Source of the DNA: a bacterium
GTDB taxonomy: Bacteria > Calditrichota > Calditrichia > RBG-13-44-9 > J042
Assembly (NCBI GenBank): GCA_015485355.1
Contig: WFTQ01000045.1
Location: 1-49,994 of the forward strand
Direction: 5' to 3'
DNA: 49,994 nucleotides
Positions 45,096 to 49,994 of this stretch are shown here, one piece after another. The notes under the pieces were generated by a model that saw only the letters and a program-made list of their open reading frames with translations, was not told the origin of the DNA and made no database searches. The position numbers and the translations under genes were made by a program. Position 1 is the first letter of the stretch; every line of letters begins with the position of its first letter.

Positions 45096-46116
45096 GGATT
45101 TTCTCCCGATTCAAGTATGCCAACAGTTCTGTCAAAGCCGAAAATTGAGGGTATTTGTCCAGCACCCGAATAACCATCTCCAGTGTGTTGGGAATGTATT
45201 GTAAAAAGTGCCGGGACTTAAAGCGGTGGTAGTTATAGGCAAAGGCGCCTGCGTCATGCAATTTGCGTTGAATGATGGTATAATCGATATAGCGCTGGTA
45301 TTGTTCGTAAGACCAGTTTATCCCCGTATCTTTCAAATAATTGAAAAACTCTTCCATTAACGTCTGTTGCAGGGAGGCGGGTACCGGGATGTACGAATCC
45401 CATAAAAGGGAAACCAGGTCATAGACCGGCAGTCCGTGCCGGGCATCCTGAAAGTCGATGATTTTTAAAGGGGCGGTGCCGGGATGGGGTTCGAAAAACA
45501 TATTACTGCTTTGAAAATCCCGGTGAACAAAGGTGGGAGTTTCCACATCCAGCCACTGACTGATATGGTCGGTCAATTTTTTAAATTGTTGTTCCAATGC
45601 CGGGGAAAAAGTGATGCCAAAGAAGCCTTCCAGCAATTGCTGTTTGACATGAAAGCGAAACTCGAACCGGTATTTATTCTCGTCGAAGCGTCGATGAAAG
45701 GCGGGACAGTGACTTTCCCAGAGGCATCGTTGTTGCATTTGTTGTAAGAATGCGATCGTTTTCCGAAGGGCGGTTTCCATTTTCTCGGGGTGCTGCTGGA
45801 CGAACATATCCAGCCGGGGCCAACGAATGTATTCCAGAAAAATAATTCCCGCATCTTCCCACACTTCGAAAATTCGCGGGGTGGGAATGCGCATACGCCT
45901 TAGGTAGTAATCCACATTCATATAGTCTAACAGAATCCGGATGTCGGGCAAAGGTACCACCATGACGAGCACTTCGTTTCCGGGAAAGTAGGTTTCACCA
46001 TCCAGATTAAGGAGAAAATACCGCCGAGATGATGCACCGCTGTTAACCTTTTCAATACTTTTGATTCCGGTTCCCAGATGTTTCTCAATGCCGGGGATCA
46101 AAGGCTGAATGTCCAT
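45088..46116 (-). CDS. AmgK-like sugar kinase (aminoglycoside phosphotransferase fold)
   Basis: A 342-aa APH-fold kinase. Catalytic loop FVHRDFQSSNMFF (HRD 198-200, D200; N205) and metal motif DFQDARHGLPVYDLVSLLWD (221-240). The DFQDA-G-xxYDLVSLL pattern is closest in memory to AmgK, the anomeric MurNAc/GlcNAc kinase of peptidoglycan recycling in Pseudomonas and relatives. The nucleotide-binding N-lobe has SGASSRRYF and an MVVPLP segment where other members have Lys, so that Lys is displaced or missing. GGAG lies eight bases before ATG 46116. First gene of a two-gene unit with the HAD protein. The MurU nucleotidyltransferase expected in the same pathway is not in the window. Confidence 0.78.
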   Translation of the reverse strand: MDIQPLIPGIEKHLGTGIKSIEKVNSGASSRRYFLLNLDGETYFPGNEVLVMVVPLPDIRILLDYMNVDYYLRRMRIPTPRIFEVWEDAGIIFLEYIRWPRLDMFVQQHPEKMETALRKTIAFLQQMQQRCLWESHCPAFHRRFDENKYRFEFRFHVKQQLLEGFFGITFSPALEQQFKKLTDHISQWLDVETPTFVHRDFQSSNMFFEPHPGTAPLKIIDFQDARHGLPVYDLVSLLWDSYIPVPASLQQTLMEEFFNYLKDTGINWSYEQYQRYIDYTIIQRKLHDAGAFAYNYHRFKSRHFLQYIPNTLEMVIRVLDKYPQFSALTELLAYLNREKIRD

Positions 46117-46453
46117 GAACTATTCTCCGTTCCTGAATCCCTTCGGGTGGTTCGGGTATCCATTATGTTGTGCCGGCCCCATCTGGATCTCCAGGGGCTT
46201 CGGGCCTACGATGTCTTCATCGGCCGATTTCGTGAGTTTGTGAAGTAAAATCGGGCGTCCTCCCGGTGTTTTTTTTCAAAGCGGGGATCAGGCGTTCCCC
46301 CGAAACGGCGTCCAACCGATAATGACTTTCCGGTGTTTCCACCGTGGGATTGTGCTGAAGGATTGGATCTCGTCATTCTTCACCTTCCATTCGAGCGGTG
46401 ATGCCCCCTGAGAATTTAAATTACGAAATGAAATGGGAATTTGAAACGGGAAA
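46117..46453. other. 337-bp gene-free region with a weak terminator
   Basis: Between two leftward genes. No supportable gene. CGGG (46252-46255) and CCCG (46262-46265) followed by T8 (46269-46276) resembles a short rightward terminator but no rightward gene ends here; on the minus strand the same stem is followed by ATTTTACTT, so it could end the GNAT transcript. Confidence 0.4.
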
Positions 46454-46987
46454 TTAACCCTTCGGATGATGGGGATTGAGGGTTGCATCGGATTGAGCCA
46501 ATTTCTGAATGGTTTTCCGGGTCAGTCGGTAAACGGTCCATTCGGATTGCGGAATTGCGCCCAGCGACTTATAGAATTCAATGGCCGGTGTATTCCAGTT
46601 TAAAACAGCCCATTCCATGCGTCCGCAATCCTTCCGGAGGGCGATTTGCGCCAGTTCTTTGAGCAGAGCCTTGCCGATGCCTCGGCCTCGGTAGGCGGGT
46701 TCCACAAATAAATCCTCCAAATAAAGGGTGGGTTTGCCCAGAAAAGTGGAGAAGGTAAAAAAATACAGGGCAAAGCCCACCGCGCGATAGGCCTGGTTTT
46801 CCCGCCATTCTGCCAACAATGTCTGGAAATGGGGAGCAGGCCCGCTTCCGAATTTCCGATAATCCTCCAGGGTGGCGGTTACTTCGTGTTGTAGGCGCTC
46901 ATACTCTGCCAGCGCCTTAACCAGTCGGAAAATTTCGGGAACATCGGTGGGTGTGCCACAACGGATACGGAACGTTTGCTGCACCAT
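46454..46987 (-). CDS. GNAT N-acetyltransferase, diamine/spermidine (SSAT)-like
   Basis: A 177-aa GNAT enzyme transferring an acetyl group from acetyl-CoA. Pattern from the N-terminus: IRCGTPTDVPEIFRLVKALAEYERLQHEV, acetyl-CoA-binding LYLEDLFVEPAYRGRGIGKALLKELA (pieces: YLEDLFVEP, YRGRGIGKALL), then WAVLNWNTPAIEFYKSLGA. FALYFFTFSTFLGKPTLYLEDL is the characteristic SSAT-like strand pair, so a polyamine or other diamine substrate is likely but not proven. GGGAG precedes ATG 46987. It lies 29 bp upstream (in transcription) of nothing obviously linked; the TRAP genes end just before it. Confidence 0.9.
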   Translation of the reverse strand: MVQQTFRIRCGTPTDVPEIFRLVKALAEYERLQHEVTATLEDYRKFGSGPAPHFQTLLAEWRENQAYRAVGFALYFFTFSTFLGKPTLYLEDLFVEPAYRGRGIGKALLKELAQIALRKDCGRMEWAVLNWNTPAIEFYKSLGAIPQSEWTVYRLTRKTIQKLAQSDATLNPHHPKG

Positions 46988-47016
46988 GGTGTCTCTCCCG
47001 CTTGTGCATTGATTGT

Positions 47017-48300
47017 TCAGGGGCCGGGGGCCAATACCCGCACCAACCAGAGGCTTAGATCGGGCAAATAGGTGATCAAAATAAGGGCGATGAGCAAAAT
47101 GATTAAGAATGGTAGAGTGGCCAGATACAGTCGGGAAATGGGTCGGTTGAAACGGAAACTGGCGATAAACAGATTCATGCCCACCGGCGGTGTCGAATAA
47201 CCGATTCCCAAATTGGCCAGAAAGATTATTCCCAGGTGCACCGGATCCACCCCGAAATTCAGGGCAATGGGAATGATCAAGGGAACAATGACCATAATAG
47301 CAGAAAAAATATCCATCAAGGCGCCCACAATGAGCAAGAAGATGTTGAGCGTCAGTAGAAAGAGCGCTTTGCTGGTGATGAACTGTTTCATGAATTCCAG
47401 GAGGACCATGGGAATTTCGGCATCGATCATGTAATTGGCCAGCCCCATAGCGGCGCCCAGGATTACCAGAATGCCGCCTACCAGAACCATGCTTTCGCGC
47501 ATTACCCGAGGCAGATCCCGGAGAGGATGAATATCACGATACACCACGATTTCGATGAATAAGGCGTAAAAAGCGGTTACCGCGGCCGCTTCCGTGGCGG
47601 TGAAAAACCCTCCGTAAATACCCACCAGAATGATAAAAGGCAGAGGAATTTCCCAGGCGGCTTCCCGAACGGCCCGAAAGGCGTTGGACCACGAAAAAGG
47701 GGTTGGGGGAAGCTTTAAGTCTTTTACATAGAAGACACTATAGATCGAAAGCAGGGTGATCATGAGTATGCTGGGAATGATTCCGGCGATGAACAATTGG
47801 TCTATACTCACCCCGCTCACCAAACCGTAAAGGATGATGGGTAAGCTGGGCGGAAAAAGAAGCCCCAAATTCCCCGAGGCCGTTAAGATACCCAGCGTAA
47901 ATCTTTCGGGATAATTGTCGTTTCGCAATACGGGGTACAGCAGGCCTCCCAGCGCGATAATGGTGACTCCGGAGGCTCCGGTAAAAGCCGTGAAAACGGC
48001 ACAGGACACCAGGGTTACAATGGATAATCCACCGGGTATCCAGCCGAACAGTGCCCGGGAAAGGTTAACCAGTCGCCGTGGGGATTGGCTTTCCGCCAGC
48101 AGGTACCCTGCAAAGGTAAACAAGGGAATGGCCAGAAGAATCGGTGCGTTGGCCAGTCGATAAAGTTCTACGATGACGGCCGAGGTATCGATATCGGCGG
48201 CATGAAAAGCCATTAACGCAATGGCACTGATGATGGCGAAGAGGGGTGTACCGAACAACGCCAGCACCAGCAGGGCGATGCCGATCAGCAGTATCGTCAT
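47017..48300 (-). CDS. dctM: TRAP transporter large permease DctM
   Basis: A 427-aa membrane protein with about twelve transmembrane segments, the sodium-coupled transport subunit of a TRAP transporter. Family features: GASGVTIIALGGLLYPVL, LGLLFPPSLPIILYGLVSG and LGIGYSTPPVGMNLFI, the two-repeat layout of DctM. Translated after dctQ with a 4-bp overlap. The N-terminal two helices and ATG 48300 look complete. Imports an organic acid or similar solute; the substrate cannot be told from the permease. Confidence 0.94.
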   Translation of the reverse strand: MTILLIGIALLVLALFGTPLFAIISAIALMAFHAADIDTSAVIVELYRLANAPILLAIPLFTFAGYLLAESQSPRRLVNLSRALFGWIPGGLSIVTLVSCAVFTAFTGASGVTIIALGGLLYPVLRNDNYPERFTLGILTASGNLGLLFPPSLPIILYGLVSGVSIDQLFIAGIIPSILMITLLSIYSVFYVKDLKLPPTPFSWSNAFRAVREAAWEIPLPFIILVGIYGGFFTATEAAAVTAFYALFIEIVVYRDIHPLRDLPRVMRESMVLVGGILVILGAAMGLANYMIDAEIPMVLLEFMKQFITSKALFLLTLNIFLLIVGALMDIFSAIMVIVPLIIPIALNFGVDPVHLGIIFLANLGIGYSTPPVGMNLFIASFRFNRPISRLYLATLPFLIILLIALILITYLPDLSLWLVRVLAPGP

Positions 48301-48821
48301 GACGCCGGTTCCGTTTTATCGGGTTCAGGGGGAAGGGGCGCCACCAGGTCGAGACCGATTTGTATCAGATGTAAGAGAAACCGAAACCCGATGAGTCCGA
48401 AGCCGATGGGAATGATGAGCTGGAAGATCCAGATGGGCAGCCCGGAAAATAGTTCACTTCCCCCTTCTTTTTCGAACATCACCATCCGCCAGGCGGCCCG
48501 CATCAACACATAGGTAATGATTATGGTCAACACATGGATGACGGCCTGCACAATGGACGCCCATCGGGATGGTAGAGCCCGGGAAAGGACGTCGATGTTG
48601 ATGTGCTTGTTTTCCCGGCTTGCCAGGGACGCCCCAATAAATCCCACCCAGAGCACCAGGTGGCGTAAAAAAATATCGCCCCACAAAATGCCTGTAGAGA
48701 AGAAATTGCGCAATACGACCTGAAGAAAGGCCAGTCCTACCATGGTCCCCAGGATCACAACAACGCATACATTTTCTATCACATACAGGCTTCGGTCAAT
48801 GTGTTGCAGTACCTTTCGCAT
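48297..48821 (-). CDS. dctQ: TRAP transporter small permease DctQ
   Basis: A 174-aa membrane protein with four transmembrane helices (about 18-38, 52-70, 92-112, 133-153), with the DctQ pattern FLRHLVLWVGFIGASLASRENKHINIDVLSRALP (pieces: LRHLVLWVGFIGASLAS, ENKHINIDVL). It forms the membrane complex with DctM. Start ATG 48821 is 15 bp after the dctP stop and has no clear ribosome site, so it may depend on coupling to dctP. Polar Pro/Glu tail at the C-terminus. Confidence 0.92.
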   Translation of the reverse strand: MRKVLQHIDRSLYVIENVCVVVILGTMVGLAFLQVVLRNFFSTGILWGDIFLRHLVLWVGFIGASLASRENKHINIDVLSRALPSRWASIVQAVIHVLTIIITYVLMRAAWRMVMFEKEGGSELFSGLPIWIFQLIIPIGFGLIGFRFLLHLIQIGLDLVAPLPPEPDKTEPAS

Positions 48822-48836
48822 GGAAGTCGGGATGAT

Positions 48837-49844
48837 TTATTGGGGCGGTTGGTTTCGGCTGCGAAATTCCTGTAACGCGTTCTCGATCCGGGTTAAAAAT
48901 TCCCGGCTGTAGAGCTTCCCCACCAAGTTGCGCCTGGCCTGCGCACCGGCCTCGTAAAAAGCGCCCAGATTTTCCCGGGGCACCGGAACCATCTCGATGC
49001 CGTTTTTCAACATGATTTCGATGGCCTTTTCGTTATCCGCCCGGCTCTGTTGTACCAGTTCGGTCATGTAATGTCTGCCCTTTTCAATAAGCAGCCGCTG
49101 ATAGGACTCCGGCAATTTATTGAAGATGCGATTGGAAATAAGCACGGCACCGGTCGCGTCGGCCAGCGGTACATCCATCATGTATTTGACTTTGGTGTAC
49201 CATTGTAAAGAAACACAGGCCAGGGGGGAGGTATACACCGCTTCGATGAGATTGGTCTGCAGGGAAGTTAAAACATCGGTCACCGAAAGGGGAATGGCAC
49301 TAACGCCCAGTGCCTTGAAGGTGGCCTCGGCCACCGGATCACCTTCCCACATCCACATTTTGGTGTCTTTCAAATCCTGTAAAGTGGTGATCGGTTTTTT
49401 GGAATACACGTATACGAATCCGACTTCGGTCCACCCGATCAAGGTGTATCCGACTTGTTGAAATTTTCGGAAGAACTCATCGTAGAGCAGGCCGGTGATA
49501 TAATCAATTTCTTGATAGTCTCGAAACAATAAAGGGGCGTCCAGAATCCGGACTTCGGGAAGAATTTCTCCCAACCCGAATCCGGTAAAACCGGCGCTGT
49601 GGAGTTGACCCAATCGGATTTTTCGCAGGACGTCTTTTTCATCTCCCTGAATCCCCCCAGCGTAGATTTTAAAACGCACTTCTCCGTTGGTCAGCCGGCG
49701 GATTTCCTGATCGAACGCCTTCATGACCCGCAACCAGGTGGAGCCTTCCGGCGCCAGGGTGGCGAATTTGATGACGTATTTTTTCTGGGAGAGGAGCGGT
49801 GAGATCAAAAGTAACGTCAGCAAAAAGACAAAACTCTTGCGCAC
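48837..49844 (-). CDS. dctP: TRAP transporter substrate-binding protein DctP
   Basis: A 335-aa periplasmic solute receptor with signal peptide (1-19, LLTLLLISPLLSQ). DctP-family pattern: IKFATLAPEGSTWLRVMKAF, RFKIYAGGIQGDEKDVLRKI, GQLHSAGFTGFGLGEILPE and LQTNLIEAVYTSPLACVSLQWY (in pieces: LQTNLIEAVYTSP, SLQWYTKVKYM), where the conserved Arg/Asn set usually fixes a substrate carboxylate. First gene of the three-gene transporter operon; GGGAGG lies six bases before GTG 49844. The upstream 150 bp to the window end show no further gene. Confidence 0.94.
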   Translation of the reverse strand: MRKSFVFLLTLLLISPLLSQKKYVIKFATLAPEGSTWLRVMKAFDQEIRRLTNGEVRFKIYAGGIQGDEKDVLRKIRLGQLHSAGFTGFGLGEILPEVRILDAPLLFRDYQEIDYITGLLYDEFFRKFQQVGYTLIGWTEVGFVYVYSKKPITTLQDLKDTKMWMWEGDPVAEATFKALGVSAIPLSVTDVLTSLQTNLIEAVYTSPLACVSLQWYTKVKYMMDVPLADATGAVLISNRIFNKLPESYQRLLIEKGRHYMTELVQQSRADNEKAIEIMLKNGIEMVPVPRENLGAFYEAGAQARRNLVGKLYSREFLTRIENALQEFRSRNQPPQ

Positions 49845-49994
49845 GGTAGACCTCCCTTCTTTGATTTCAAGGCAAGCCCTGGGTGAATGCTTTCAGGCCA
49901 ACTTCGGGAAGCCGGCGGAAACACCTGATCCACCGGTGCCGGCAAGCCCAGGCCATTAAATTAAAAAGAAAAACATTGAAAATGAAAAGATATA

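Overview
The window is a bacterial chromosome segment of roughly 53-55% GC by eye. It most likely comes from a didermic member of the Fibrobacterota-Chlorobiota-Bacteroidota (FCB) group, for instance the Calditrichota or a neighbouring phylum. The taxonomic clues are a secreted M1 peptidase ending in a type IX secretion (T9SS) sorting domain with the YPNHPNPFN signature, a GldC homologue, lipoproteins, outer-membrane beta-barrel machinery, a meso-diaminopimelate MurE (DNPR motif) and a thermophile/archaeal-type adenosylhomocysteinase. No rRNA, tRNA, CRISPR array, insertion sequence or phage gene was seen.

Layout. At 1-1300 a leftward Ig-repeat lipoprotein ends in a good terminator, and a strong leftward promoter at the left edge serves a gene outside the window. 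A rightward block (1546-6095) holds a SPOR-domain lipoprotein, yebC, ruvC, ruvA, ruvB and queA. From 6344 a near-consensus extended -10 promoter starts a complete division and cell wall (dcw) cluster: mraZ, rsmH, ftsL, ftsI (PASTA), murE, murF, mraY, murD, ftsW, murG, murC, murB, ftsQ, ftsA, ftsZ, closed by a 13-bp perfect hairpin at 24347-24376. ddl is absent. murE is split by one missing base near 10740.

The block 24492-29593 runs leftward: a TetR regulator, an RND/MMPL exporter, a LolA-like periplasmic protein and an outer-membrane barrel, tightly coupled. This looks like a lipid or hydrophobic-cargo export cassette controlled by its own repressor. gldC is transcribed divergently from it. 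Then come ahcY (rightward), a BamB-like eight-bladed propeller lipoprotein (leftward), a PhoB/PhoR-like two-component pair, and the secreted M1 peptidase.

From 38503 genes alternate in direction: a DUF58 protein, thioredoxin reductase, a GAF plus degenerate GGDEF protein that keeps an I-site, a secreted TPR protein with an apparently leaderless promoter, a leftward pair of HAD hydrolase and AmgK-like sugar kinase, a GNAT acetyltransferase, and a TRAP transporter (dctP-dctQ-dctM order of transcription).

Most interesting points: FtsZ has Cys in its tubulin signature and two copies of the C-terminal FtsA-binding motif; FtsW lacks the usual QPSE motif; murE carries a frameshift; the GGDEF protein looks like a c-di-GMP receptor rather than a synthase; and the TetR/MMPL/LolA-like/barrel cassette is a candidate uncharacterised export system. 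All functional calls are from reading the sequence alone, without database searches.
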